Position numbers and translations under genes: made by a program. From positions 1 to 62,562 of the forward strand of contig JABIHH010000072.1 of NCBI GenBank assembly GCA_018649725.1: a stretch of DNA of 62,562 nt, read 5' to 3'. Shown here piece by piece: positions 27,006 through 36,441 of this stretch (the stretch's first letter is position 1; every line of letters starts with the position of its first letter). Under the pieces are notes generated by a model. It searched no databases and was not told the origin of the DNA. It was given only the letters and a program-made list of their open reading frames with translations. Origin of the DNA: Rhodospirillaceae bacterium. Its GTDB lineage: Bacteria > Pseudomonadota > Alphaproteobacteria > Rhodospirillales > UBA2165.

Positions 27006-27887
27006 ATGTGTATCTTCATGAAAAAAGAAAATTCGCAGGGTCCAATTTCCCAAATCAATTTTTCCTTGCGAAAACTCACTTTAAGAAAGCCTCTCTTAAG
27101 CTTAGCAATTGTGAGCGGCCTGCTTCTGGCCAATTTAATTCAAACGCCTGCATTGGCAGATTTTGAAGCCGGATGGACGGCCTATCAAAATGGCAATTTT
27201 GCCAAAGCCCTGAAGGAATGGCGAGTCCTGGCTAAAAAAGGCGATGCCAAGGCGCAATTCAATTTAGGTGTCATGTATGACGAAGGTCGCGGCGTAAAAG
27301 AAGACCGCCAGAAGGCCATCAATTGGTGGGTTAAAGCGGCTGAGCGCAAAAATAAAGAGGCTCAGCACAATCTCGGTATGACCTATTTATTTGGCAGCGG
27401 CGTCAATATTGATTATGTGAAAGCCGTCAGCTGGCTCAAAAAAGCATCGAACCAAGGCTCTGCACGTTCGCAATATTCGCTGGGTAAAATGTATAGTGAA
27501 GGTCTCGGGGTCAAAAAAGACAAGACCGAAGCTTTCAATTGGATTATGCGGGCCGCTGAATCGGGTGTCTATCAGGCGCAATATAATCTCGGCAAAATAT
27601 TCCGTGATGGCCGTGGTGTGGAGCGCGATGCAAAAAAAGCAGCCCAATGGTTCTTAGCGGCTGCCAAGCAAGGCTATGCCAAGGCGCAAAACCATATTGG
27701 CGTGCGTCTGGCGCGCGGTGAAGGCATTGCGAAAAATGAAGTTGAGGCCCTTAAATGGCTTATGCTTTCAGAAAAATCCGGCCATAAACTTGCCGGGCAA
27801 AACCGCAAAGCCTTGGCTGAATCGCTGGCTCCTGAAATTGTTGCAAAAGCCAAAAAATTGGCCGGCGAGTGGAAAGCCCCAAAATAA
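27006..27887 (+). CDS. Sel1-like repeat protein, probably exported
   Basis: The 293-residue product has a hydrophobic segment (about 34-52) ending in PALA-DF, which reads as a signal peptide after a longish n-region. The mature part carries at least five Sel1 repeats of about 36 residues with the AQ.NLG.MY..G.GV signature (AQFNLGVMYDEGRGV, AQHNLGMTYLFGSGV, SQYSLGKMYSEGLGV, AQYNLGKIFRDGRGV, AQNHIGVRLARGEGI). Sel1 proteins are scaffolds for envelope or signalling complexes. It is likely co-transcribed with mlaC. Confidence 0.88.
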   Translation: MCIFMKKENSQGPISQINFSLRKLTLRKPLLSLAIVSGLLLANLIQTPALADFEAGWTAYQNGNFAKALKEWRVLAKKGDAKAQFNLGVMYDEGRGVKEDRQKAINWWVKAAERKNKEAQHNLGMTYLFGSGVNIDYVKAVSWLKKASNQGSARSQYSLGKMYSEGLGVKKDKTEAFNWIMRAAESGVYQAQYNLGKIFRDGRGVERDAKKAAQWFLAAAKQGYAKAQNHIGVRLARGEGIAKNEVEALKWLMLSEKSGHKLAGQNRKALAESLAPEIVAKAKKLAGEWKAPK

Positions 27888-27897
27888 CAAAAGCTGG

Positions 27898-29175
27898 CTA
27901 AAAGAAGCTTTCCATATACCAGTCAAAATCATCTTGCGACAAGGGGAAGCCGCCATCTGCGGTCGGCTTCAGAAGCTTACTGCCACTTACGCGACCAAGT
28001 TTCTGCTGAATCTGCACGGCCATCCCCATACTCAATCCAGCCTTCCAGACCAAAGCTGTAATCGCTTTAGCACTCCCTGTGTTGAGCATTTTAGAAACTG
28101 TTTCCTGGGTTAATTCTGACAGATTGATCAACGCATAACGAACATAGGCATTGTCACCTTCATCCAATGCCTTATCGACCCGCTCTTCATCTAAATCACC
28201 ATTTTTAAAGTCTTCATTTGCGCGGTCAAGAGCGGGTACGATGTCATCGTCCTTGTCCTCCTTCAACTGACCTTTTTCAATTCGGCCGCGCACTGTCTTT
28301 CGGAGTTTTTCAACGACATCTTTTTGTCCGGTATTGCGCTCAATCAATGTCTCCATGAGGGACGCGCTGACAAAAGTAGCGATCCGCATAATCGTACGCA
28401 CCGGTAGCCCATCCCGATATACCATCGCGTTGTGCCATTCTTTATTGTCGTCGGCCTCATCCGAAATTGTATCAAAGGTCTTATCACTGATCTTGGAGGT
28501 TTCATTCTCGATGATGGCTTTGGTCGCCTTTGTGTCTTTTTTGGCGACCACAGCATCAACCACCGGTTCGGTTACATTGCGGCGTCTGGCCACAGCGACC
28601 AGGGCGCGCCCCTTCATACCTCTGGCGATAATTTCCAATAAATCAGCCTCGCTCAGCAAGGGTGAATATTCGAGGATCGGAACCGAGACAATATCTTCTA
28701 AATCCTCGGCCAAATGTTGAACGATATTCTTTGGGACGTTTTTCTCACTTTTTAATTCTTCGGCGATAATCGCCCGCACCCGCGGCAATTCATCATTGGC
28801 CAGGATTTCCAGAACTTCGAGCGCCATCTCGGTCAATTGTTCACTTTCTTCGGCATCCAGTTCAGGAACCAAGCGGCCAATTTTCATCGCCAATTCGCAG
28901 CGAACTTCTTCATCCGGATCAGTGGAAAGAATGAGGTCGGCCTGCAGCGGCGTACCTCTGTTTTCCGCCACCTCGCGGCGCACTTCCGGTGCATCATCGG
29001 TCGCAAAATAATAGAGAATTTCGGGCTCTAGATCTTCGTGAGCCGCCAGTTTCTGACGTTCAGATACAGATCCGCGCGAGGCAATTTCTCGGGCCTTCTC
29101 GTAAGGCGGCTTATTGCCGATGCCTGGCTTCTTGCGCCGTTTTTTTGATTTTTTTCCGAATACCCAGTTCAACAT
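27898..29175 (-). CDS. DUF2336-domain protein (HEAT-like)
   Basis: The 425-residue product opens with a Lys/Arg-rich stretch and then has alpha-helical, HEAT-like repeats (LAAHEDLEPEILYYFATDDA, RREVAENRGTPLQADLIL, DEEVRCELAMKIGRLVP). This is the DUF2336 pattern found mainly in Alphaproteobacteria. Function unknown; probably cytoplasmic, as no signal or membrane segment is visible. Convergent with the Sel1 gene with a 10-base gap. No link to the neighbours is evident. Confidence 0.82.
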   Translation of the reverse strand: MLNWVFGKKSKKRRKKPGIGNKPPYEKAREIASRGSVSERQKLAAHEDLEPEILYYFATDDAPEVRREVAENRGTPLQADLILSTDPDEEVRCELAMKIGRLVPELDAEESEQLTEMALEVLEILANDELPRVRAIIAEELKSEKNVPKNIVQHLAEDLEDIVSVPILEYSPLLSEADLLEIIARGMKGRALVAVARRRNVTEPVVDAVVAKKDTKATKAIIENETSKISDKTFDTISDEADDNKEWHNAMVYRDGLPVRTIMRIATFVSASLMETLIERNTGQKDVVEKLRKTVRGRIEKGQLKEDKDDDIVPALDRANEDFKNGDLDEERVDKALDEGDNAYVRYALINLSELTQETVSKMLNTGSAKAITALVWKAGLSMGMAVQIQQKLGRVSGSKLLKPTADGGFPLSQDDFDWYMESFF

Positions 29176-29218
29176 GATTTTTTATACTTGATTGTTGCAG
29201 ATGTATATTTCAAGCAGC

Positions 29219-30124
29219 TTATTTCGGTGTACCATAAACCAATCCGGGCACGTCGGCGAGAGATTCCATCACGTCGCGCTGATCGGAAAACGGCTCGGTC
29301 GCGATTGGCCAGCGATTGACCAAAGGCCGCATGAAATCAGGATGATAAACACTCCTGACTTCTTGCGTAAAATTTAAAATTTCCTCGCCACTGTCCGGGT
29401 CAAACGGGCCATCAAAAAAGAAAACCTGACCAGCCCCCTCACCCTGCAAAGAGCCCTGTTCAATGACGCGGTCCCGATAGGCGTTGTAGTTGGTGACGTA
29501 ATAGGCGACATGATAACTGTATAGCTCATAGTCATCCAACTCGCGCTCACGGAAACGGACATATTGATGCGGCCCGAAGGTCACACTAAGCGTAGTCTCG
29601 CCATCAATCTCAAGATTCTCAGTTGGCGTATTTACCAGATCGCGATAAAACTTCTCTAATTGTACGGCCTTGCCGGGCTGGACGGGAATATCAACATAGG
29701 CCAGGCCTAAGGGTTTTAGAAAATCCAAACTGCCTGCCGCATGAAGCTTAAGAGCTACACCAAACGGGGAAACGATGCGCATCGTTGTGTCGTCTATAGG
29801 CGTCAACTCATACGGCGTGCCGTCAAATTTTCCAATCTCAGCAAGCCGTTCCAGCCGTGCCTTGATCACCGGTAAATCAGGGACAACCAGTCCAACCTCA
29901 CCATAGAAAGGCGGTGTCGGATTTCCTCGCCTGGGCAGGTGGAACTGCTGCATCCCAATATTAACGCCCATATTGGTTTCATCGGTCCGGCGATAGGGAT
30001 CACGGGTAAAACCCATCCCGTTAATAAAAAATATCGTGGCCAGATCGTGATCTGCACCCTCAAAATTAAAATGTTCTAAATGTAGAATGCCCTGAACATC
30101 CGGAAAATATTCGCGATTTATCAT
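29219..30124 (-). CDS. VOC-superfamily protein, large two-domain form
   Basis: The product is about 301 residues, roughly twice the length of a single VOC domain. It opens with a VOC-type module (GILHLEHFNFEGADHDLATIFF) and has a second related module in the C-terminal half (about 150-265; GLAYVDIPVQPGKAVQLEKFY). It lacks an obvious full set of metal ligands, so it could be a glyoxalase-like enzyme or a binding protein. ATG 30124 is the start preferred here; an upstream in-frame ATG at 30163 is possible. Divergent from the response regulator. Confidence 0.62.
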   Translation of the reverse strand: MINREYFPDVQGILHLEHFNFEGADHDLATIFFINGMGFTRDPYRRTDETNMGVNIGMQQFHLPRRGNPTPPFYGEVGLVVPDLPVIKARLERLAEIGKFDGTPYELTPIDDTTMRIVSPFGVALKLHAAGSLDFLKPLGLAYVDIPVQPGKAVQLEKFYRDLVNTPTENLEIDGETTLSVTFGPHQYVRFRERELDDYELYSYHVAYYVTNYNAYRDRVIEQGSLQGEGAGQVFFFDGPFDPDSGEEILNFTQEVRSVYHPDFMRPLVNRWPIATEPFSDQRDVMESLADVPGLVYGTPK

Positions 30125-30325
30125 TTTTAACGTCTTTGCCACCTGTTTAAGATTGCAGAACAAGCCAACTTACAATTATTTCTTCATATAACTGTGAATT
30201 TACATTTATTTACAAATTCAGCCAGTCTCAATGGTTGAAAATTCAAAATTAAACACTAAATACAAGTTAATATTAGAGCAGTTGTTGTATATCATTATAC
30301 TCAAGCTAGGCAAATAAAGAGGATT

Positions 30326-31060
30326 GTGGGGGACTACGTGGAGACCCAGAAAACAGTATTAGCAGTCGATGATGACCCAAATGTATTGGAGGTTGTCACA
30401 GATTGCCTGGAAACGGGTGGATACAATGTCATCACCAGCCCAAATGGTCAGCAAGCTCTAAGCCAATTGGAAAACAATAAAGTTGATCTTATTGTTGTCG
30501 ATCTCGGCCTACCCGATATAGATGGATTGGAACTTACCCGTTCTTTCAAAATGAAATCAGATGCCGGCGTTATTATTCTCAGCGGTCGAGCCGATACGAC
30601 TGAGAAGGTGGTTGGACTTGAGATTGGCGCTGATGACTATCTAACCAAGCCATTTGAGCCCCGAGAACTGCTGGCGAGAGCCCGCAGCGTCCTGCGTCGT
30701 GCCGAGGCGAGCGGCTCTCCTGCCAAAGCGGATGACGGTGAGAGCTATCAATTTGATGGCTGGAACCTAAATATCAGTCGCCGCGAGTTTTTTACGCCAG
30801 ATGGTGACATGATTGAACTGACCAGTGGCGAATTTGATTTCCTAAAGGTCTTTGTCGAGCATCCCAATCGGATTTTGTCGCGCGATCAAATTCTTGATTT
30901 TGCTTATACCAATGACAGCCCCGCCTATGATCGCAGCGTAGACATCCGTATCGCTCGCTTGCGTAAAAAAATTGAGCGCGATCCGAAGGCGCCGCAATGG
31001 ATCAAGACAGTTCGAAACGCCGGTTATATCTTTACCGCTGCCGTCTCTTCTGCAAATTAA
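30326..31060 (+). CDS. OmpR/PhoB-family response regulator
   Basis: The 244-residue product has a receiver domain (AVDDDPNVLEVVTDCL; phospho-acceptor Asp59 in VVDLGLPDIDG; conserved Lys in DYLTKPFEP near 108). A C-terminal winged-helix DNA-binding domain follows (LTSGEFDFLKVFVEHPNRILSRDQ and DRSVDIRIARLRKKIE). It starts with GTG behind an AAAGAGGA ribosome site. It converges with the kinase operon on the opposite strand and is the natural output partner for one of those kinases. Confidence 0.93.
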   Translation: MGDYVETQKTVLAVDDDPNVLEVVTDCLETGGYNVITSPNGQQALSQLENNKVDLIVVDLGLPDIDGLELTRSFKMKSDAGVIILSGRADTTEKVVGLEIGADDYLTKPFEPRELLARARSVLRRAEASGSPAKADDGESYQFDGWNLNISRREFFTPDGDMIELTSGEFDFLKVFVEHPNRILSRDQILDFAYTNDSPAYDRSVDIRIARLRKKIERDPKAPQWIKTVRNAGYIFTAAVSSAN

Positions 31061-31079
31061 TACATTCAAATTATAGAAT

Positions 31080-32648
31080 TTAAGCAGTCAAGGCGCGTTG
31101 GATTACGAGATTCAACTCAGACATTAGCCACGGCTTCATTACAATGGCGAAAAAGCCTAATTCTTTATAATTATCTTCGTTCACCCGGGCACTGAATCCG
31201 GTCGTCAGAATAATCGGAATTTCCGGCTTCAGCTTTTTAATTTCTCCAGCAAGTACATCACCGGTCATATTCGGCATGGCTTGATCGGTGATAACAAGAT
31301 CAAAATCATCGATTGAGCTTTTCGCAAATTCCAGGGCGTCAATACCGTTCGTAAACGCCATTACGCTATAGCCCATTGTCTCCAGGCTTTCGATCGCAAC
31401 TTCGGCATTTTCCTGGGCATCATCGACAAATAAAATTCGACTTCCGAACATCTCGGAATTTACATTCTCCACTTTATCGTGTTCTTCACTGACATCACTT
31501 ATCGGAATATAAGCCGATAACATAAAGCCATTTGCCATATTTAGCTCAAATGTACCCTGATGTTCGACGAGGACTTTATAAATGGTCGCCATGCCAAGAT
31601 TAGTTCCAAGACCTTTTCGACCGTCTGGATCTTCAACTCCTGACACCGGATCAACCAAATCGCTCAAATTATCGTCTGCCGCAAAACTCCCACTATCTCT
31701 GACAGACAGCCTGACATAACAACCCGATCTGATTACTTCACCCAAAATATTTTCTGCTGGGGACTCTATGTTGTCACCCTCAGCAAACACGACTTCATCA
31801 AGCGTTACTTGAATTTGACCGCCAGTTGCTGACAGTCGCAAGATCGCCTCGTCACAAAGATTTTCGATCATCTGATCAATTTGAACCTGGTTGGCATAAA
31901 TCGGTGCGCTTTGAGGTGTGATATCGGCAATTATTTCAATTCCATCAGGCATCGTAGCTCGTAGAAGACTTATATTTTTTTCTAGTAATCTAGCCAGCTG
32001 AATATTTGACTTCAGATCATCCGACTCACGGCTGAAATCCAATATCTGACGCACCAACCGTTTAGCCAGGTTTGCCCCCTTGGCAATACGCACCAGTCTC
32101 TCGTAATTTCGATCTTCTGCATCAACATTATCCAGTGCAAGATTCGCATAGCCATAGATTGGCGTTAGAATATTGTTAAAATCATGCGCAATGCCGTCGA
32201 CCAGTGATCCGATTGTTTTTAATCGGTCAACTTGGACCTGCTTGTGGATCAAGGGGGTCTTTTTTGGTACTTCTTGGAAAATTGCCAGGATATTGGAATT
32301 CTCCTCAAAGCTACTGGCGAGTGGTTCCAATAGCAATTCTCTGGCAACCTTGGCACCGTTTTTACACCGGAATTCAATTGTCTCCCGCCGGACTTCTTTC
32401 GACTTTGAACCCATGCTTAATCTGCTGGATTGACTGCCAATAATATCAAAATCCTGTCCCAGCAATTCTTCCATTTCATAGCCGAAGAACTGAACAAAGG
32501 CGGAATTGCAATTTTGAATTTTAAATTTTTTATCGAGCAACAACATTGGTGCCGAGAATTGAGCAAAAAAGTCTTCATTCTGATTCGTCAGAGACTTTGT
32601 TGATTCAATATTCGGATCGATGAGCTTAGCTTTGTTCATAACATTCAA
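31080..32648 (-). CDS. Hybrid sensor histidine kinase (PAS-kinase-receiver) with degenerate ATP-binding boxes
   Basis: The 522-residue product has a PAS domain (about 25-125), a dimerisation/phospho-acceptor helix with His155 (LVDGIAHDFNNILTPIYGY), an ATPase region (about 245-385) and a C-terminal receiver (Asp455 in LVITDQAMPN; Lys505 in VMKPW). The N box reads ENLCDEAILRL, with Glu where the Mg-binding Asn is expected, and G1 reads RDSGSF rather than DxGxG; G2 (GLGTNLGMATIY) is partly kept. ATP-binding may therefore be impaired, favouring phosphatase or phosphorelay activity. It is the third gene of the STAS-kinase-kinase operon. Confidence 0.87.
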   Translation of the reverse strand: MNVMNKAKLIDPNIESTKSLTNQNEDFFAQFSAPMLLLDKKFKIQNCNSAFVQFFGYEMEELLGQDFDIIGSQSSRLSMGSKSKEVRRETIEFRCKNGAKVARELLLEPLASSFEENSNILAIFQEVPKKTPLIHKQVQVDRLKTIGSLVDGIAHDFNNILTPIYGYANLALDNVDAEDRNYERLVRIAKGANLAKRLVRQILDFSRESDDLKSNIQLARLLEKNISLLRATMPDGIEIIADITPQSAPIYANQVQIDQMIENLCDEAILRLSATGGQIQVTLDEVVFAEGDNIESPAENILGEVIRSGCYVRLSVRDSGSFAADDNLSDLVDPVSGVEDPDGRKGLGTNLGMATIYKVLVEHQGTFELNMANGFMLSAYIPISDVSEEHDKVENVNSEMFGSRILFVDDAQENAEVAIESLETMGYSVMAFTNGIDALEFAKSSIDDFDLVITDQAMPNMTGDVLAGEIKKLKPEIPIILTTGFSARVNEDNYKELGFFAIVMKPWLMSELNLVIQRALTA

Positions 32649-32672
32649 TTTTTTGACTATTCATTTTTGATT

Positions 32673-34505
32673 TTAAGAGAAAACGGCTAGATCTGGGTCA
32701 ATACGAGATTGTTGAGATGATCGACCTTTGTGTTTAAATTGAGTCACAACCTCCGCATCAAATAATGGGACCGTAAACCAAAAAGTGACGCCTTTGCCGG
32801 GCTCACTATCAAAACCAATTTTGCCGCCCATGAGTTCAACAAATCGGCTGGTTACGGTCAATCCAATGCCAGTGCCCGAAATTTCACTCCCATCTTTGTT
32901 CAAACGATCGAAGGGTTCGAAAACTTTATCAAAATGCTCTTCAGCAATTCCGTCGCCAGAGTTAAAAATGGTAATTTTGACTTCTTTCTCGTCTTGCTTT
33001 TCCAGGTTTATAACAACCTTTCCATCACGCTCATTGTATTTAACGGCGTTAGAGAGAATGTTGATAAATATTTGGCGCAGTCGTGTCGCATCCGCCAGAA
33101 CATGGGTTTCTTCGTACCGGTCAATATTGTTTTCGATCGTTAACTTATTGTCGTTCGCGAGCTGCGAAATAAGCTCAACAGCCCCTGTCGCAACAGCATT
33201 AATCGAAACGTCTTCAGGAGAAAAAGCTACTTTTCCTGCCTCAACGCGCGCCAATTCCAGAATTTCATCGACCAAGGAAAGCAGATGATTTCCGGCGTCA
33301 AAAACATTTTCAAGGTAATCTACCTGGGTTTCATTGAGTGGATTTCGAACATCCGTCAACAAGAACTCGGAGAACCCCAATATTGCATTCATCGGCGTTC
33401 TCAATTCGTGACTCATGCTCGACAAGAACTCTGACTTGGCCCGGTTGGCAGAATCCGCCGCCAACTTAGCAAGGCGAAGCTCATCCTCAGCCTGCTTGCG
33501 CTCAACGACACGCGAAATCTGAGTAGCCGCACTTTTTAGAACCTGAACAAAGGATTTATCGAGATTCATTGGTTCCGCCGAATAGAATACCAAGATAGAA
33601 ACGATTTCATCCAACGCAATGACGGGAACAGCCAAAACACCTCGCACACCATCGATGGCCCGGAACGGCTCATTAAATGTTATTTCATTGTCCAGGAAGT
33701 CTTGAAACCAGGCGATTTGTTTCGACAGTGAAACCTTGGATATTAGGGCATTACTGCAGTGCAGTAATTTATCGACGCGTTTTGAATATATTTCAGGATT
33801 TGTGGCCGACATGGAGACATAGTGCGTCTTCGACATACTGAACTCAGCGGTCATAGAATCTCGGCGTTCAAAAAGAAAACCGGCGTGCCAGTTTTCGGAT
33901 TCGCAAATTATCTCCAGACATTTGCTGATCGCTTGATCCGAACCCATGGCCTCATTCGCAGCTATCGCCGTCCGCCTCAGCAGCGAATATAAGCGGGCAT
34001 TTTCCTCTCCAGCAATTTCGGCATTTCTGCGAACCGAAATATCTCGCAAGATAATAACCTGAATAACATCATCGGCATCGGCAAATTTCGAAACGGTTAT
34101 TTCAGCCGGGAATTCAACACCGTCACGCCGAATCCCCGTTATTTCGCGGGGAATCAAAATTGGCGATTTTTCCGAATTCTGACTTTCAAATAATTCTCCG
34201 TAATGGTCCGTTGGCATCAATTTGCCGATATGCCGGCCGATTATTTCATCCGCACACCAGTTGAATATGGCCTCGGCACCCGAGTTATAAAAAATTATGC
34301 AGTTTTCTTTGTTTACAGCGACTATTGCATCGCTAGCTGCTTCGATTGTGAGCTGAAAAAAACGTACCGTGTCTTCAACTGTCCGTTTGATGAGCGAGCG
34401 ATGGTTCATAGAATGGTGGAAGTTTTTACTGCCGTTTCGCTCAAAGAAATACTCATCTTTGAAACCTGCTATTTCTTGATGCAAATCGATCTTGCGTTCA
34501 CTCAT
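32673..34505 (-). CDS. PAS-GAF sensor histidine kinase
   Basis: The 610-residue cytoplasmic kinase has a PAS domain (about 46-160; FQLTIEAASDAIVAVNKENC), a GAF domain (about 176-335) and HisKA with His366 (SEFLSSMSHELRTPMNAILG). The HATPase follows with a standard N box (FINILSNAVKYNERDG) and G2 (GTGIGL). The G1 box begins with Asn instead of Asp (FNSGDGI). No membrane span is present, so the signal is intracellular. It lies 24 bases upstream of the hybrid kinase and 53 bases after the STAS gene. Confidence 0.9.
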   Translation of the reverse strand: MSERKIDLHQEIAGFKDEYFFERNGSKNFHHSMNHRSLIKRTVEDTVRFFQLTIEAASDAIVAVNKENCIIFYNSGAEAIFNWCADEIIGRHIGKLMPTDHYGELFESQNSEKSPILIPREITGIRRDGVEFPAEITVSKFADADDVIQVIILRDISVRRNAEIAGEENARLYSLLRRTAIAANEAMGSDQAISKCLEIICESENWHAGFLFERRDSMTAEFSMSKTHYVSMSATNPEIYSKRVDKLLHCSNALISKVSLSKQIAWFQDFLDNEITFNEPFRAIDGVRGVLAVPVIALDEIVSILVFYSAEPMNLDKSFVQVLKSAATQISRVVERKQAEDELRLAKLAADSANRAKSEFLSSMSHELRTPMNAILGFSEFLLTDVRNPLNETQVDYLENVFDAGNHLLSLVDEILELARVEAGKVAFSPEDVSINAVATGAVELISQLANDNKLTIENNIDRYEETHVLADATRLRQIFINILSNAVKYNERDGKVVINLEKQDEKEVKITIFNSGDGIAEEHFDKVFEPFDRLNKDGSEISGTGIGLTVTSRFVELMGGKIGFDSEPGKGVTFWFTVPLFDAEVVTQFKHKGRSSQQSRIDPDLAVFS

Positions 34506-34558
34506 TTTGTCATCCCTTTGTCAGCGCCATCATTTTATGAACAGTGATGATTCAAAAA

Positions 34559-34867
34559 TTAGGCAACCACCGGAATGAGTTCATCAAAACGCGCAATATC
34601 CATCAGGCGTTTAACCGGTCCTGAACGAGGAATACGCATGGCGATATTACAATCCTTCTTCTCAACCTCAGCCTGAACGCGGAGGAGCAATCCCAAGCCG
34701 GCTGAATCGACCAAATTTACGTCGTTGAGATCCAAAATAACGCTACCATGATCCTGTTGAGATAATTTTGAGATGATATTTTTAAAAGCACCATTATCCT
34801 CAAAAGTGACCCGTCCGGCCATTTGGATCTCGATTGCTTCTTCACTGTTTTTCAATGAATATTCCAT
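34559..34867 (-). CDS. STAS-domain protein (anti-sigma factor antagonist type)
   Basis: The 102-residue product is a single STAS domain with the canonical phospho-acceptor Ser in NLVDSAGLGLLLR (Ser55). Such proteins bind anti-sigma factors or act in MlaB- or SpoIIAA-like switches. Here no anti-sigma factor is adjacent; instead it is the first gene of an operon with two histidine kinases, so it may feed a kinase or phosphatase switch. Its neighbouring kinases have HATPase domains that could in principle phosphorylate it, but that is inference. Confidence 0.88.
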   Translation of the reverse strand: MEYSLKNSEEAIEIQMAGRVTFEDNGAFKNIISKLSQQDHGSVILDLNDVNLVDSAGLGLLLRVQAEVEKKDCNIAMRIPRSGPVKRLMDIARFDELIPVVA

Positions 34868-35041
34868 GTCCTACCTCGCATATTTCCTTTTGAAGGTGTC
34901 AATTGCACCATTTCTTCCTAGAATATATAGGGGGCAAACATATCTGGTTGATTTCAGCCCAATTTCAATTTGTTTCAATATTTGTTAGGTTGAAATGAAG
35001 ACTGGCGTACTCACCAAACGAACAAAGGATTTTACGGTATA

Positions 35042-35395
35042 ATGTCAGACCAAGTTACACTTTTTCATAATCCAAAATGCAGCAAATCGCGGGCGACCCT
35101 TGAGCTCTTGCAGAACAAGGGTGTTGAGCCGCTTATAGTTGAATACCTGAAAACACCGCCAAATGTCGAAACGCTAGAAGACATCCTTGATCGGCTGGAC
35201 ATAAATCCGCGTGATCTCATGCGCAAGAAAGAAGAGCCCTATGGTGCCAACAACTTGGATGATGAGACATTGGAAAGTGCCGAGTTGATCCAGGCCATCA
35301 TCGACAATCCAATTTTGATGGAGCGACCAATCGTGCTTGCCAAGGGTAAAGCCGCCATCGGCCGTCCGCCTGAATCAGTTCTGGATATTCTTTAG
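35042..35395 (+). CDS. arsC: Arsenate reductase, glutaredoxin-coupled type
   Basis: The 117-residue product has the ArsC/Spx fold with the nucleophilic Cys in FHNPKCSKSRATLELL (Cys13) and the conserved Arg near RPIVLAKGKAAIGRP. It reduces arsenate to arsenite using glutaredoxin. No ars operon surrounds it; the arsenite exporter Acr3 is 16 kb away at 51894. It abuts the convergent quinone oxidoreductase gene (no gap). Confidence 0.9.
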   Translation: MSDQVTLFHNPKCSKSRATLELLQNKGVEPLIVEYLKTPPNVETLEDILDRLDINPRDLMRKKEEPYGANNLDDETLESAELIQAIIDNPILMERPIVLAKGKAAIGRPPESVLDIL

Positions 35396-36427
35396 CTAGG
35401 TTGCCTGAAAAATATCAATAACGACCTTGCCGCGGGCGCGTTTAGACTCGACATATTCATGAGCCTCGACGAGTTGGTCCAACGGATAGACCCGATCCAC
35501 GACCGGCTTAATTTTGCCCTGCTCAATGAGCCCGGCGATGGTCGCCAAGGCTTCAGCACTTGGATGCATAAAGGACCAGGCAAACTCGCGGCCCAGTTTC
35601 GCCTGCTCAGCCTTTCGAGCTGCCAGCTGTTCTTCATATATCCGACAGCCTTCGTCATAGCCGTGTTCATCGGTCAGGAGCATCAGCGGCGAGACGATCG
35701 AGACATATCTGGCACTGCCGTTTTCTTTTAGCGATGCCAATACAGCCGGCTCCATGTCATGACCCAGCATATCAAGTGCCACGTCATAATCCGTCAATTT
35801 CCCGTCAAAATCTTCTTGGGTGTAGTCGAGCACTTCATCTGCACCGAGTGCGCGCACCAGTTCCAAATTAGCCGTGCTGCACGTCGTCGCCACATGAGCC
35901 CCCCAGGCCTTCATCCATTGAATAGCCAGAACGCCAACACCGCCAGAGCCGCGTGGTAAAAACACTTTCTGGCCCGCTGTATCTGCCGCCGTCAATCCAG
36001 CGTGCTCCACCAACGCCGCCCAAGCGGTTAGCGTGACATAAGGAAAACACGCGGCTTCCAGGTGAGTAATATTTTTGGGCTTAAACGCCACAAAGTCTGC
36101 TTTGACGGTGACATAATCTGCACAGCCGCGATTATTGGGCGCGGCATAAACCTCGTCTCCGATGGCAAATGTCGTCACATCTTCGCCAACTTTCTCAACC
36201 ACACCCGAGACATCGCGCCCCATGATAAGCGGCAACTCAAAGAGGCCGCGCGCCTTAAAGATATTGCGACCATAGCCGCCACGGATTGCACAATCGATAT
36301 TGTTGACGGAACTGGCATGAATGCGAATGCGGATCTCATCGGCAGCTGGTTCCGGTAGCGGGGCATCTTGATTAAAAATCAACACATCACGGGCGGTGCC
36401 ATATTCGTGCACTTCAACTGAACGCAT
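35396..36427 (-). CDS. Medium-chain NAD(P)H:quinone oxidoreductase-like (zinc-free MDR)
   Basis: The 343-residue product is a medium-chain dehydrogenase/reductase. It has the groES-like N-domain (SSVNNIDCAIRGGYG, IMGRDVSGVVEKVG) and a Rossmann domain with a variant cofactor loop (VFLPRGSGGVGVLAIQWMK) and a GADEVLDYTQED helix. Zn-binding cysteines typical of alcohol dehydrogenases are absent, pointing to the quinone-oxidoreductase branch. Its substrate is unknown. It lies 14 bases downstream of the sulfatase gene on the same strand, so the two are likely co-transcribed. Confidence 0.87.
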   Translation of the reverse strand: MRSVEVHEYGTARDVLIFNQDAPLPEPAADEIRIRIHASSVNNIDCAIRGGYGRNIFKARGLFELPLIMGRDVSGVVEKVGEDVTTFAIGDEVYAAPNNRGCADYVTVKADFVAFKPKNITHLEAACFPYVTLTAWAALVEHAGLTAADTAGQKVFLPRGSGGVGVLAIQWMKAWGAHVATTCSTANLELVRALGADEVLDYTQEDFDGKLTDYDVALDMLGHDMEPAVLASLKENGSARYVSIVSPLMLLTDEHGYDEGCRIYEEQLAARKAEQAKLGREFAWSFMHPSAEALATIAGLIEQGKIKPVVDRVYPLDQLVEAHEYVESKRARGKVVIDIFQAT

Positions 36428-36441
36428 GTTTTGATAGTCCC

